Assembly: GCA_012517285.1 (NCBI GenBank)
Contig: JAAYVG010000014.1
Coordinates: 26,040-90,039, forward strand
Origin: Elusimicrobiota bacterium
Lineage (GTDB): Bacteria; Elusimicrobiota; Elusimicrobia; Elusimicrobiales; UBA9959
DNA length: 64,000 bases
Reading direction: 5' to 3'
A program made the translations under genes and the position numbers. The notes beneath the pieces were generated by a model. The model had not been told where the DNA came from, made no database searches, and saw nothing but the letters and a program-made list of their open reading frames with translations. Of this stretch, positions 25,987-35,545 are shown in pieces. Position 1 is the first letter of the stretch; each line of letters begins with the position of its first letter.

Positions 25987-27434
25987 TAGATAATCTTTTT
26001 AATGAGCTTATATCTGCACATGATAAATACAGATTTGAGATAAAACTTGCTCTTGATAGAAATAAATTTGAAAAGGCTCATAAGATAGAGTATTATTTTT
26101 TCCTTCCTTCATCACTCAATATTTCCCATTACACATATGATAAGACTAAATTTTATGCATCACTGCAAAGATATATAAGATATCAGACTCCTGATATAAC
26201 CATAGAGATGCTATTTGAAGGTTCAAACAGTATTTCCCCGTATGTAAGAACCATAGAAGGGCTTGATAAACTTAAAAACAATCCTTTGGATAACTTTCTT
26301 TTAGAAAGCATTGTAGATGAAATGAAGCTCATAGGAACAATAATAAAAAATGGTATAAATGAGTCTTATTCATCCATCATATCATCATCCAGTAAAGAAG
26401 AATTTGAAGCTTCTTCAAAACATCTTTTGATGATATCCGAGATAGTAGAGGATGGGCTTAATAGACTTAAAAAAAAGATATTTTCATTTAATTTCAACAG
26501 AAGAATATTTGAAAGTTTTAAGTATCTTGATGATTATGTTACACTCATCGAGGAGGAAACCCTTTTAAACATATTGAAAAATTTTCAGGTATATGATAAA
26601 ACAGAGGTTTATGAAAAAATACGTAATAAGGCTGTTGCTGTAAGCAGTTACAGAGATATAGAAAAGTATATAAAGCTTTCATATAATAATCTTGATTATT
26701 TTCTCTATTACAGGGGTCTTTTAAAAAAATTTATATCAAGCTGTTTATTTTTAAAAGCAGAACCAACTTTTAATCTTTACACTCATATAGTATCAGGGGT
26801 GGCAAGCGGGCTTGCAATGCTGTTTGCTGTGCTTATTACAGTTTATGTTCAGATGAGATATTCATCTACAAGTAAATTTTTTATAATAACAGCGGTTATA
26901 ATTTATATATTTAAGGACAGAATAAAAGAATTTGTAAAGGTTGTTTTTTCCAAGCATGGCAGTAACTTTATATTTGACAGAAGGATAAAAATAACTGAAC
27001 CAACACATAATATAAAAATAGGATATATAAAGGAATCATTCTCCATACTATCAGTTGATAGAATAGATGATGAACTAATAAAATTAAGGAACAGGGATAA
27101 TCTTGATATGATAGATGAGGATGCAAAGAGGGAGATTGTTCTTAAATATAAAACTTTTATAGAACTTTACTATGACAGAATATCAAAGTATCATACGAGA
27201 AGAAAGAATCCACTTAACATAATAAGATTTTCAATATTTGATTTTTTGAAGCACACTGATGATGAATCCGTTGATTATAATGTTATGGATAATGGTAGTA
27301 TAAAATCTATAATGGCAAAAAAAACATATCATATGAATGTTATTATAAAGTATATATCTGATTCGGCTGTGTATGAAAGGTATAGAATAATATTTAATAG
27401 AAGTGGTATAATGAAAGTAGATAAAGTTATATAA
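25983..27434 (+). CDS. Hypothetical membrane protein
   Basis: 483 residues. Two predicted membrane segments lie close together at about residues 267-287 (VASGLAMLFAVLITVYVQM) and 293-311 (KFFIITAVIIYIFKD). The 265-residue N-terminal and 170-residue C-terminal parts are polar and probably both cytoplasmic. No catalytic motif was recognised. It overlaps the 60-residue gene by 4 nt and is followed 9 nt later by the dehydrogenase-like gene, so it belongs to the map operon or to one of its own. Confidence 0.6.
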   Translation: MIDNLFNELISAHDKYRFEIKLALDRNKFEKAHKIEYYFFLPSSLNISHYTYDKTKFYASLQRYIRYQTPDITIEMLFEGSNSISPYVRTIEGLDKLKNNPLDNFLLESIVDEMKLIGTIIKNGINESYSSIISSSSKEEFEASSKHLLMISEIVEDGLNRLKKKIFSFNFNRRIFESFKYLDDYVTLIEEETLLNILKNFQVYDKTEVYEKIRNKAVAVSSYRDIEKYIKLSYNNLDYFLYYRGLLKKFISSCLFLKAEPTFNLYTHIVSGVASGLAMLFAVLITVYVQMRYSSTSKFFIITAVIIYIFKDRIKEFVKVVFSKHGSNFIFDRRIKITEPTHNIKIGYIKESFSILSVDRIDDELIKLRNRDNLDMIDEDAKREIVLKYKTFIELYYDRISKYHTRRKNPLNIIRFSIFDFLKHTDDESVDYNVMDNGSIKSIMAKKTYHMNVIIKYISDSAVYERYRIIFNRSGIMKVDKVI

Positions 27435-27443
27435 GGAGTTAAA

Positions 27444-28550
27444 GTGGCTATAGAAGGAATAGGAATAATAGGAGCTAACAAAAGATCTCTTGTGCTTGCA
27501 AATCATCTTGCTATTAATGGATTTCAGATAAGAATATATGATAATTTCAGAGACAGTCTGAACATCCTTTCGGCCAAGCTTAGGTGGAGCTTTAAAAAGG
27601 AGAACAGAACAGACCTTCTTTCAAATGTTGAAACAATACAGGATTATTCTAAATTTAAAGGAGCGGATCTCATCATAGAGACATCAGATAAAAGCTTTGA
27701 AGAAAGATTTCTTTATTTTTCTAAAATCATTAAAGAGGTCGGTCCTGAGTGTATAATAGCAGTTAACCCCTTTATACCAATAGTATCAAGTCTTCAAAAA
27801 CTACAGATGCTTCCGGCTGAAAGGGTTGTTGGTCTTGATTTCTCAGAGGTCTTTCCCTGCCAGTTTATGGAGGTATCAAGCACAGATTACACTGATGTTG
27901 GAGTTACTCAGAATTTTGTATCGTTTGTAGAAAAATTAGGTGTTAAGTATTCTGTTATAAATGATAGGCCAGGTGGTATGATGGAAAGGCTTACAAGGGT
28001 ATATATAAATTCAGCATTTGCTGTTCTTTCAAAGGGCAAGGGGACACCTTATGAGATAGACTCTGCTATGAAAGAGCTTACAGGTTCAAAGTATGGTCCA
28101 TTTGAGTTTCTTGATATAAGGGGTATAGATTATGATTACAACTCTGCTGTTAGAATCTATGAGCTACTGCCCAACAGAGTAGTGATGCAACCTGATGAGA
28201 TTGAGATGAAGCTCATGCAGTATGGTCATACTGGCAGAAAGGCCAATTTAGGTCTTTACATATATGAGGGTGGAGATATAGTTGGAGAAAATCCTGTTTT
28301 ACCAGCAATTATAAAATATTTAGGGCTTAAAGAGGTCGATAAAACTGAGATATTTTCAGATATAATGATACCAGTGCTTTCTGAGGCAAAACAGCTTGCC
28401 AGTGAGATTATGATAGGAGAACAGGATATAGAAAATGTTACAAAACTGAGCTTTGGCTGGAATTTCGGCATATTTGGGTTCCAGAAAAAAAACCCCGAGC
28501 TTTTTGTAGTGAAAGAAAAATCTGAATTTGATAACCTTGATACCTTTTGA
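27444..28550 (+). CDS. 3-hydroxyacyl-CoA dehydrogenase-like protein lacking the catalytic His
   Basis: 368 residues, GTG start behind AAGGAG. N-terminal Rossmann fold GIGIIGANKRSLVLANHL, where the usual G-x-G-x-M-G is changed. The family segment G-x-H-F-x-N-P is replaced by GLDFSEVFPCQFMEV, so the catalytic His is an Asp, although the Glu that forms the dyad is kept in MEV. The linker PGGMMERLTRVYINSAF corresponds to the normal PGF..NR region, and a helical C-terminal domain follows. Probably a dehydrogenase relative with a different or lost activity. It lies just upstream of pdaD. Confidence 0.65.
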   Translation: MAIEGIGIIGANKRSLVLANHLAINGFQIRIYDNFRDSLNILSAKLRWSFKKENRTDLLSNVETIQDYSKFKGADLIIETSDKSFEERFLYFSKIIKEVGPECIIAVNPFIPIVSSLQKLQMLPAERVVGLDFSEVFPCQFMEVSSTDYTDVGVTQNFVSFVEKLGVKYSVINDRPGGMMERLTRVYINSAFAVLSKGKGTPYEIDSAMKELTGSKYGPFEFLDIRGIDYDYNSAVRIYELLPNRVVMQPDEIEMKLMQYGHTGRKANLGLYIYEGGDIVGENPVLPAIIKYLGLKEVDKTEIFSDIMIPVLSEAKQLASEIMIGEQDIENVTKLSFGWNFGIFGFQKKNPELFVVKEKSEFDNLDTF

Positions 28551-28576
28551 ATTAAATTTTTATATAATTTATTAAT

Positions 28577-29122
28577 ATGACATTAATAGCCAAAGAAGTG
28601 TTTCTTACCAAAGGAATAGGCAGGCACAAGGAAAAGCTTGCAAGCTTTGAAGAGGCATTGAGAGATGCTAATATTGCAAGTTTTAATCTTGTTCATGTCT
28701 CAAGCATACTGCCTCCAAACTGCAAGCTTGTTTCAAAGCAGAAGGGGCTTGAAAAACTTAAACCCGGACAGATACTTCACTGTGTTATGAGCAGAAACTC
28801 AGTCAATGAAAATCACAGGCTGATATCAGCATCCATTGGTACTGCAATACCAAAGGATAGAAATCATTATGGTTATATATCCGAACATCATTCATTTGGT
28901 GAAACGGATGAACAAACAGGGGAGTATGCAGAAGACCTTTCCGCTCTTATGCTTTCAACCATACAGGGTATAGAGTTTGCTCAAGATACCACATGGGATC
29001 AGAAAGAAGAGATCTGGAAGATGAGCGGAAAGATAGTTAAAACCACTAACATAACTCAGTCTGCAATAGGTATGAGTGAAGTCTGGACAACAGTTGTTGC
29101 AGCTGCAGTCTTTGTTTTCTAA
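28577..29122 (+). CDS. pdaD: Pyruvoyl-dependent arginine decarboxylase
   Basis: 181 residues. The self-cleavage region VHVSSILPPNC is present at residues 39-49; cleavage before Ser43 creates the pyruvoyl group that replaces pyridoxal phosphate. Other family segments are TKGIGRHKE and SAIGMSEVWTTVVAAAVFVF. It turns arginine into agmatine, and the next gene (agmatinase) removes urea to give putrescine. No ribosome site; TATAAT (28563-28568) ends 8 nt before ATG, so the message may be leaderless. A shortened second copy is at 43274. Confidence 0.92.
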   Translation: MTLIAKEVFLTKGIGRHKEKLASFEEALRDANIASFNLVHVSSILPPNCKLVSKQKGLEKLKPGQILHCVMSRNSVNENHRLISASIGTAIPKDRNHYGYISEHHSFGETDEQTGEYAEDLSALMLSTIQGIEFAQDTTWDQKEEIWKMSGKIVKTTNITQSAIGMSEVWTTVVAAAVFVF

Positions 29123-29129
29123 TCATAAG

Positions 29130-30020
29130 ATGAAAATACAACAAAATAAAAATAATTTTTTAATTGATAATAATGTTTCGCTTGAAAAAGCGAAGTTTGT
29201 GATAATTCCAGTTCCATATGAACAAACAACATCCTATGGAAAGGGCACAAAAAATGGGCCATCAGAAATAATCAAGGCATCACCTCAGATAGAACTCTGG
29301 GATGAGGAGCTGAAGTGTGATACATATAAAGTAGGGATATTCACCGCTGATGATTTTATATATGTATCAAGTGAAAAAGAATTCTTTTCTAATATAGAAA
29401 AATATGTTGACCATATTATTAATTCATATTCAGCATTTCCTGTTTTTATAGGTGGCGAACACAGTATAACTCAGGGACTTATTCCACCTTTTCAAAAAAG
29501 GTATAAAAATCTTTCAGTGCTTCATTTTGATGCCCATGCAGATCTGAGAAAGGAGTATGAAGGATCAAAACATAGTCATGCATCCGCACTCTATCCTGCA
29601 GCAGTAAGCGGTGCAAAGATTGTTCAGATAGGAATAAGAAGCGTTGCAAGCGATGAAAGATATATGACAGAGCGACCAAATGTTAAAACCCTTCTTATGA
29701 ATGAAAATCTTGATATTAAAAAATTAAAAAGAAAGGTCATAGATGAGCTGAGTGAGAATGTTTATATGACCATTGATGTTGATGGATTTGACCCATCTGT
29801 TATGCCTGCTACAGGAACCCCACAGCCGGGCGGTTTTATGTGGTATGATGCACTTGATGTATTCAGTGAGGTTATATGTAAAAAAAATGTAGTTGGTATT
29901 GATGTAGTTGAAACAAGCCCTGTTAAAGGATTTCATATAACTGAGTTCAATGCAGCAAAGCTTATATACAGACTTATTGGATACATATCAAAAAAGAGGA
30001 AATATTTTAGTCATTGGTAA
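29130..30020 (+). CDS. speB: Agmatinase (ureohydrolase family)
   Basis: 296 residues. Manganese ligands of the arginase family are visible: GGEHSITQG, HFDAHADLR, HSHASAL, and TIDVDGFDPS with ETSP later. With pdaD 7 nt upstream, the pathway arginine to agmatine to putrescine is complete. ATG 29130 is chosen because it follows the pdaD stop and matches the family N-terminus; an upstream ATG inside pdaD is unlikely. A repeat element begins 2 nt after its stop. Confidence 0.93.
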   Translation: MKIQQNKNNFLIDNNVSLEKAKFVIIPVPYEQTTSYGKGTKNGPSEIIKASPQIELWDEELKCDTYKVGIFTADDFIYVSSEKEFFSNIEKYVDHIINSYSAFPVFIGGEHSITQGLIPPFQKRYKNLSVLHFDAHADLRKEYEGSKHSHASALYPAAVSGAKIVQIGIRSVASDERYMTERPNVKTLLMNENLDIKKLKRKVIDELSENVYMTIDVDGFDPSVMPATGTPQPGGFMWYDALDVFSEVICKKNVVGIDVVETSPVKGFHITEFNAAKLIYRLIGYISKKRKYFSHW

Positions 30021-30200
30021 ATAGGTTTTACTGAAAAAGTCTAACGGTGGAGATTTAGGACAATAAAAAAAGGCTAAGATTAAGATTGATGTTAAGAAGA
30101 AAACAAAATAGCGATCAGTGCCTGCCTACGCTGAAGTAGCTTCGGCAGACAGGCCTGACCATTCTTTCCTAAAAAACTAAACAACTATATGACCAGATAA
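30021..30200. repeat. Partial inverted-repeat element plus palindromic unit
   Basis: TAGGTTTTACTGAAAAAG at 30022 followed by TCTAACGGTGGAG is one diverged end of the element family at 3849 and 49041. A palindromic unit (GCTGAAGTAGCTTCGG, about 30121-30155) and an AT-rich TAACTA/TAACCA-type stretch follow. No gene seen. Confidence 0.55.
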
Positions 30201-30224
30201 CTTTTTCATCTCTCCCTAATTTGC

Positions 30225-30230
30225 TATTAT
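30225..30230 (+). promoter_or_regulatory. Extended -10 box of the subtilase gene
   Basis: TGC-TATTAT ends exactly 6 nt before ATG 30237, and there is no ribosome site between them. This fits transcription starting at the start codon. Confidence 0.5.
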
Positions 30231-30236
30231 ATTTTT

Positions 30237-33023
30237 ATGAAAAAAACTGCTATATTTCTTATATTTTGTTTATTTTTTTGTTTTAATTCTCTCTATTCCG
30301 GGGGATTTAATGTTTATAAACTTAACAAAAGCAAAACTGATAAAACCAACCAGATAATAGTAAAATTTAAAAAAACTAATCTTCAAAATGCTTCTAATAT
30401 GAGCATAAAATTACAGAGTTTATCAGTTAAAACAGGTTATAAGATGAGCTTTAAAAGGATGATGACTGGTGGGGCTTCGGTGATAAAGCTTGACTCATAT
30501 AAAACCTATGATGAGATAAATGATATTATAAATGATCTAAAAAAGGATAATGATATAGAATATGCTGAGCCAGATAGAAAGGCTTATATACTTGATACAA
30601 ATCCCAACGACACTTATTATAATAGCCATCAATGGCATTATAAGGGACCTTCTGATGGAGAGATTGCTGGTTTAAACCTCCCAAAGGCATGGGATATAAC
30701 AACGGGTGCTTCCTCTACTGTTGTTGCAGTTTTGGACACTGGGATATTAACTCACAGGGATTTATCAGAATCAAGGATTTTGCAGGGTTATGATATGATA
30801 TCAGATCCCGATGCAGCAGGGGATAATAACGGGAGGGATAATAATCCTACCGATGAGGGTGACTGGTGTGATTCTGAGGACAGCAGCTGGCACGGACTTC
30901 ATGTTACAGGCACCATATCAGCATATACAGACAATGGAGTTGGTATGGCTGGTGTTGATTGGAATAATAGTATACTTCCTGTAAGGGTGCTGGGTAAGTG
31001 TGGTGGATATGATAGCGATATAATTGATGCCATAGAGTGGGCATCTGGTGGGACTGTTAGTGGGGTTCCAGATAATACCAATCCTGCTCGTGTAATAAAC
31101 ATGAGCCTCGGTGGAAGTGGAAGTTGTATTACACCATTACAAAATGCAATAACCAATGCTGTATCAAGAGGGGTTGCTGTTGTTGTGGCTGCCGGAAACG
31201 ATGGTGGGGGCGTATCAAATCACTGGCCAGCAAATTGTGATGGAGTTCTAACAGTTTCAGCCCTAAACAATGATGGTGGGCTTGCTTGGTACAGTAATTA
31301 TGGTAGCAATGTCTTTATATCTGCCCCCGGTGGTGGAGGTGGTGATGGAGATTCTTCCGAACCAAAGGATTGGATATGGTCTTTATGGAACAATGGTAAA
31401 ACTGTAAAAACTGATGATAGTTATGTTGGAAAGGTTGGGACAAGCATGGCAGCACCTCATATAAGCGGGTTGATATCGCTTATGTTGGGTTTAAAACCAC
31501 AGTTAACTCTTGATGAGATAAAATATGATCTCAGGAAAACCGCAAGGCCTTTTGTAGATTTAAGCTGTAACACATCTATATGTGGTGCAGGTATGGCTGA
31601 TGCATATGGGGCTATTGATAACCTTGTAGTATCAATAACATCATCCACACCAAACTCGGCAATAAATAATAATACAACTGAACTCTCTATATGGGGAAAG
31701 GGTTTTATCCATGGAGCAACAGTAAAATTAACGAGAGAAGGGTATAATGATATAAATTGTCAGAACATAAATGTTATAAACCTAAATAATATATCTTGTG
31801 ATATGCCACTTACTGGTGCTTTCAGTGGTAAAAGGGATCTCGTATTGATAAATGGTGATGGGAGTACAGCTACGCTGACCGATGGATTTGAGGTGATAAA
31901 CGATACACTCTCTGTTTCATCGCTTGATCCAACATCGGGTTCTAATAATTCTACTGTTTCAATAAAGGTATATGGAAGTGGATTTTTGAAATCAGCAACA
32001 TCAAGATTATCAAAAATAGGGTTTAGCGATATATTGTGTGCTACATCGGTTTTAAGCTCAACTGCTGCTGTTTGTTCTGCTGATCTTAATGGCGCATGGG
32101 AAGGTAAGAGAGATTTTATTATTGATAATGGAATTTCAAATTTTTCAAAAACAGATGCTTTTACAATAAATTCTTCGGCACTTAATGTTAACAGTATTAA
32201 TCCTGTTTCTGGTTATAACAATAATTCAAACATTGAAATAAATGTGTATGGCTCAGGTTTTAAAAGTTCAACATCTTTAAAGCTTTCAAAAACATCATTT
32301 TCTGATATAACCCCGACTTCCTTTGAGGTTAAGACATCAACCTATATACACTCTTTTTTCAATATATTAAACTCACCAGCTGGTAAAAGGGATTTGTGTG
32401 TAAAAAATTCTGATAGTACATATTGTAAACAGGATTTGTTTAATATATTAGATATTCAGGGTTTTCCATATATATACTCAATATCACCGACATCATCTCT
32501 TAATAATATAAATCCTTCTGTGTTTATATACGGTGATAATTTTATAAACGGTTTTACGATAAAATTAAAAAGGAGTAATTATTCTGATATAAGCGTAAGT
32601 GATTTTGAAATACTTTCATCCACCGCTATAAAGGCAGTGTTTCCTCTAAAAGATCTTCCCTATGGTCAGTTTGATATAGAGATAACAAATCCTAATGGGA
32701 ACTCTGCTTTATATAAAAGTTTTTCACTTCTCGGAACAGAATCAAATGTAAAAATTTATAACTCAGTATTGAATATGAACAGTGGTGATAATATTGATAT
32801 AGTTTATAACCTGAACACTCCATCAAAATCAACTGTTAAGGTCTATGATAATATGGGAAGGTTTATAAAAACGATCTATGAAGGGCTCGGTAATAAGGGA
32901 TTGAATGAGATAAAATGGGATGGAAGAAACAGCAGTGGCTCTAAAGTATCAAATGGTATATATATAATAATGATAGAAACACCTTCGTATAAGGAATATA
33001 AAAGGGTTGTTGTTATAAAATGA
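30237..33023 (+). CDS. Secreted subtilisin-family (S8) protease with IPT repeats and FlgD-like C-terminus
   Basis: 928 residues. Signal peptide about 1-21; an I9-type propeptide (about 38-116, IIVKFKK to EYAEPDRK); catalytic domain with Asp167 in VAVLDTG, His219 in SWHGLHVTG, the oxyanion AAGND and Ser403 in GTSMAAPH. About residues 470-835 hold four repeats of roughly 90 residues (each with a variant of SIN-P-SG-NN and YGSGF), resembling IPT/TIG immunoglobulin-like domains. The last 85 residues (KVYDNMGRFIKTIYEG, IKWDGRNSSGSKVSNGIYII) are a FlgD-Ig-like C-terminal domain as used for sorting by type IX secretion and related systems. Overlaps the PorV-like gene by 4 nt. Confidence 0.9.
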   Translation: MKKTAIFLIFCLFFCFNSLYSGGFNVYKLNKSKTDKTNQIIVKFKKTNLQNASNMSIKLQSLSVKTGYKMSFKRMMTGGASVIKLDSYKTYDEINDIINDLKKDNDIEYAEPDRKAYILDTNPNDTYYNSHQWHYKGPSDGEIAGLNLPKAWDITTGASSTVVAVLDTGILTHRDLSESRILQGYDMISDPDAAGDNNGRDNNPTDEGDWCDSEDSSWHGLHVTGTISAYTDNGVGMAGVDWNNSILPVRVLGKCGGYDSDIIDAIEWASGGTVSGVPDNTNPARVINMSLGGSGSCITPLQNAITNAVSRGVAVVVAAGNDGGGVSNHWPANCDGVLTVSALNNDGGLAWYSNYGSNVFISAPGGGGGDGDSSEPKDWIWSLWNNGKTVKTDDSYVGKVGTSMAAPHISGLISLMLGLKPQLTLDEIKYDLRKTARPFVDLSCNTSICGAGMADAYGAIDNLVVSITSSTPNSAINNNTTELSIWGKGFIHGATVKLTREGYNDINCQNINVINLNNISCDMPLTGAFSGKRDLVLINGDGSTATLTDGFEVINDTLSVSSLDPTSGSNNSTVSIKVYGSGFLKSATSRLSKIGFSDILCATSVLSSTAAVCSADLNGAWEGKRDFIIDNGISNFSKTDAFTINSSALNVNSINPVSGYNNNSNIEINVYGSGFKSSTSLKLSKTSFSDITPTSFEVKTSTYIHSFFNILNSPAGKRDLCVKNSDSTYCKQDLFNILDIQGFPYIYSISPTSSLNNINPSVFIYGDNFINGFTIKLKRSNYSDISVSDFEILSSTAIKAVFPLKDLPYGQFDIEITNPNGNSALYKSFSLLGTESNVKIYNSVLNMNSGDNIDIVYNLNTPSKSTVKVYDNMGRFIKTIYEGLGNKGLNEIKWDGRNSSGSKVSNGIYIIMIETPSYKEYKRVVVIK

Positions 33024-34039
33024 AACTAAAAATATTATTTTTTGCGATTGATATTATATGCTGTATTAGTTATCTTAGTGCGACAAACTCTAACCTATCC
33101 ATTTTTTATTACACACCTCAGGCAGATGTCTTTTCAGCTGGGGAACTTGAAACAGTAAGCTTTAATGAATTGGAAAGAGGAGCTTCTAACCCATCGTTTC
33201 TTGGCAATTTGAAAAAGCATTCTATCTCTGCTTCAATGTGGAAGGATTACTACGGCAGTGGATACTATGGTTTTGTTTCAGGGACATACAGATTAAACGC
33301 AGAAACAGGAGTGAATATATCATATCTTGGATATAACAGTTCAAGCGAGGATGTGTATTATATGGATAATACATCCGAGAGTATTGTTTATGAAAAGGAT
33401 AGTATGTTTTCAGCCTCAATCGGTAGAAAACTTAGCGATTTTGTTTTTTTAGGTACAAAACTTAAATATATTAAAAGTACGCTTGCAGAAAAATATGATG
33501 CCTCGTCTTTTACATTTGATATAGATAGCTTTATTAAATTGAAATATGGTATTGTTTTTTCAGCAGGTGTTAGAAATATTGTTGGAGATCTTAAATATGA
33601 CAGAGAGAAAGAAAATCTACCACTCTTCTATCATTTTGAAGTTACAAAACTGTTTCAAACAAATTTTATTGATATCAGAACAGGTATTGGTTTAAAAAAA
33701 ACTGATGATTACGATTCAAGGTCTTTGGGACTTTCTTTAAAATTTTTAAGGTTTCCACTGACAATAAATGGTGGATATATATCAGATGATAATGATGATT
33801 CATTTTCTACAGGACTTGGGCTTGTCGTAAATAGTTTGAGTATTGATTATGGCATAAGGTTTGGCAAATTTTTTGACAACTATATGCAGAGGTTTTCTCT
33901 CTCATATTTTTTTGATATTGATAATGAAAAGAAGATAGAAAAAAATACAATCAAAAGAGAAAATAGTAATAAGATAAAAGAAAAGAAAAAGGACGATAAA
34001 AAAAATCCTCAAAAGACAAATAATATAATAGTTATTTAG
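33020..34039 (+). CDS. PorV/PorQ-like (UPF0164-type) outer-membrane protein
   Basis: 339 residues. Signal peptide about 1-21. It has the ERGASNPSFLG motif near residue 58, typical of the PorV/UPF0164 barrels (usually NPA near the N-terminus), and alternating strands such as SFDIDSFIKLKYGIVFSAGV-like repeats. The C-terminal 40 residues are Lys-rich and disordered, which is odd for a barrel. Its start overlaps the subtilase stop (ATGA). In Bacteroidetes PorV carries type IX substrates with C-terminal sorting domains, so the pairing suggests that this barrel helps present the protease at the surface; that is inference. Confidence 0.65.
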   Translation: MKLKILFFAIDIICCISYLSATNSNLSIFYYTPQADVFSAGELETVSFNELERGASNPSFLGNLKKHSISASMWKDYYGSGYYGFVSGTYRLNAETGVNISYLGYNSSSEDVYYMDNTSESIVYEKDSMFSASIGRKLSDFVFLGTKLKYIKSTLAEKYDASSFTFDIDSFIKLKYGIVFSAGVRNIVGDLKYDREKENLPLFYHFEVTKLFQTNFIDIRTGIGLKKTDDYDSRSLGLSLKFLRFPLTINGGYISDDNDDSFSTGLGLVVNSLSIDYGIRFGKFFDNYMQRFSLSYFFDIDNEKKIEKNTIKRENSNKIKEKKKDDKKNPQKTNNIIVI

Positions 34040-34333
34040 GATTCGCTGGGAAACTCTAACGGTTTGAGTTTTAAACAGTAAAACCTCTGTCCAACTTCGT
34101 AGGTTGGACAGGTAACTCCATTTACAAATTTTCATCCAACTTCGTAAGTTAGATAGGTTATTCTCACTTTTTTAGGTTCATCTTCTGCCTACGCTGAAGT
34201 AGCTTCGGCAGACAGGCCTGCCTACGCTGAAACAGCTTCGGCAGACAGGCCTGCCTACGCCCAAGCGGCTTCGCCATGCTGGTTGTATTGGATAACTTTA
34301 TCCACATGCCTAAAAAGTCCAATATGTTATGGA
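34037..34333. repeat. Composite repeat, copy 1
   Basis: Begins with TAGGATTCGCTGGGAAAC, a variant of the element end seen at 3849, whose first TAG is also the stop of the PorV-like gene. Then AAACCTCTGTCCAACTTCG at about 34080 opens a block almost identical to 44007-44228. Three palindromic units (GCTGAAGTAGCTTCGG type) lie at about 34187-34275, against two in the other copy. The block ends with TGGATAACTTTATCCA, a 16-nt palindrome, and TTATGGACCCTTA. Confidence 0.7.
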
Positions 34334-34346
34334 CCCTTACAAACAC

Positions 34347-34377
34347 TTGACATTACATTTTTTTTTTTTTCTACAAT
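34347..34377 (+). promoter_or_regulatory. Candidate promoter of the secreted peptidase-like gene
   Basis: TTGACA (34347-34352) with TACAAT (34372-34377), spacer 19 nt, containing a run of T residues. AGGAGGAG precedes the ATG at 34403. Confidence 0.4.
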
Positions 34378-34402
34378 TTAATAAGATATATAGGAGGAGA
34401 GA

Positions 34403-35545
34403 ATGAAAGGGATTAATAAAATAAAAATAGTTATTGTAGGATTATTTGTCATGCTTCCAAGTCTCTGTCTTTTTTCAGAGGATGCCTTGTTTGACTTTGA
34501 TGGAAAAGATTTAAAGGGACAGTCAAATTCTATCTCTTTAGTTAATGAAAAACTGCCTGCTTCTCCAAAACCTTCAAAGAAAGAGAAAAGGTTACCTGAT
34601 GTTACCCTTAGAATATTAGATGAAAATGGACAACTGAGTGTTCTAAAACCAACCTCAACATATATTGATGAAAATGGAAATAGAACTAATTATTATGAAA
34701 TTCAACCTAATTGGGCTGCAGAATGGTATGTATGGTGCTCTGGTAATGGTGAGTGGACGGCAAAGAAAACATACAGTTATTGTCATGACAAATATGGAGG
34801 TCATTATCATTATTTTCCACCAGCACCTTTACTTAAATATGCAGGGTTTTTTGAAACATCACAATGGCCATCGATAGAAGATTTTCATGAGACTCAAAGC
34901 CCAATATATTTTCCAACAATGGAAGGGAATAATAAACGATACTATTATTATATATGGTATCCTGAATTTGCATTAAAGGTTACAGACTGGCTTGAGAGTT
35001 ATGGGGTCTGTAATGGAATGATTACTAGTGTGATGTCAGTTAAGATTCCCGGGGACCTTGAAGAATTAGGTCCTGGTAATTATTATGTTTTAGTTGGCAC
35101 AACAACTTCTCACCCATACAATCATTATCTTCAGTCTGATGTAATAGATAAAATGAAAAAAATAGCCGAGGATTTTCATAAGGAGTATCCCAAAAAGGCT
35201 TCATTAAAATATAATGATTTTAGTTTACCCTGGGGAGGATTATTTGATATTGGTCCTGAGGGTGGTTGTACATATGATTATGATGGTGATGGTGTGGCTA
35301 ATGAACCATGCCGATTTTGGTCAAAGCCCCATTCAACACATCGCTATGGTTATAATGCTGATGTTTCATATTGGTTAGCTGACTGGGCATGGATTCCAAA
35401 TGACCCAGCAATGTACCAAGCATTGGAAAAAATATTCAAAAACAATGGAGCAAGGGTATTGCGTGAAGATAAGAAAAAACATTGGCATTTAGATTTTACA
35501 CCAAAATCAAGCAAATATTATGAAGAAGAATTAAAATGTTATTAA
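34403..35545 (+). CDS. Secreted protein with M15/M74-like zinc-peptidase motifs
   Basis: 380 residues. Signal peptide about 1-25. The C-terminal part has HSTHRYGYNADVSYW and, near the end, HWHLDF. This resembles the S-x-H-x-x-G-x-A-x-D plus W-x-H pattern of D-Ala-D-Ala peptidases and murein endopeptidases, where two His and one Asp hold zinc. Just before it, YDYDGDGVANEP is an EF-hand-like calcium loop. The N-terminal 250 residues are aromatic-rich and unrecognised. It may cut peptidoglycan or act as a secreted hydrolase; this is based only on motifs. Overlaps the next gene by 10 nt; both lie between repeat copies 1 and 2. Confidence 0.5.
   Translation: MKGINKIKIVIVGLFVMLPSLCLFSEDALFDFDGKDLKGQSNSISLVNEKLPASPKPSKKEKRLPDVTLRILDENGQLSVLKPTSTYIDENGNRTNYYEIQPNWAAEWYVWCSGNGEWTAKKTYSYCHDKYGGHYHYFPPAPLLKYAGFFETSQWPSIEDFHETQSPIYFPTMEGNNKRYYYYIWYPEFALKVTDWLESYGVCNGMITSVMSVKIPGDLEELGPGNYYVLVGTTTSHPYNHYLQSDVIDKMKKIAEDFHKEYPKKASLKYNDFSLPWGGLFDIGPEGGCTYDYDGDGVANEPCRFWSKPHSTHRYGYNADVSYWLADWAWIPNDPAMYQALEKIFKNNGARVLREDKKKHWHLDFTPKSSKYYEEELKCY

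Noticed and set aside
34298-34306. TTATCCACA, a perfect DnaA box, also at about 44184
   Set aside because: It is half of the 16-nt palindrome TGGATAACTTTATCCA of the composite repeat, is single in each copy, and no dnaA, dnaN or AT-rich unwinding region accompanies it, so it is not an origin.
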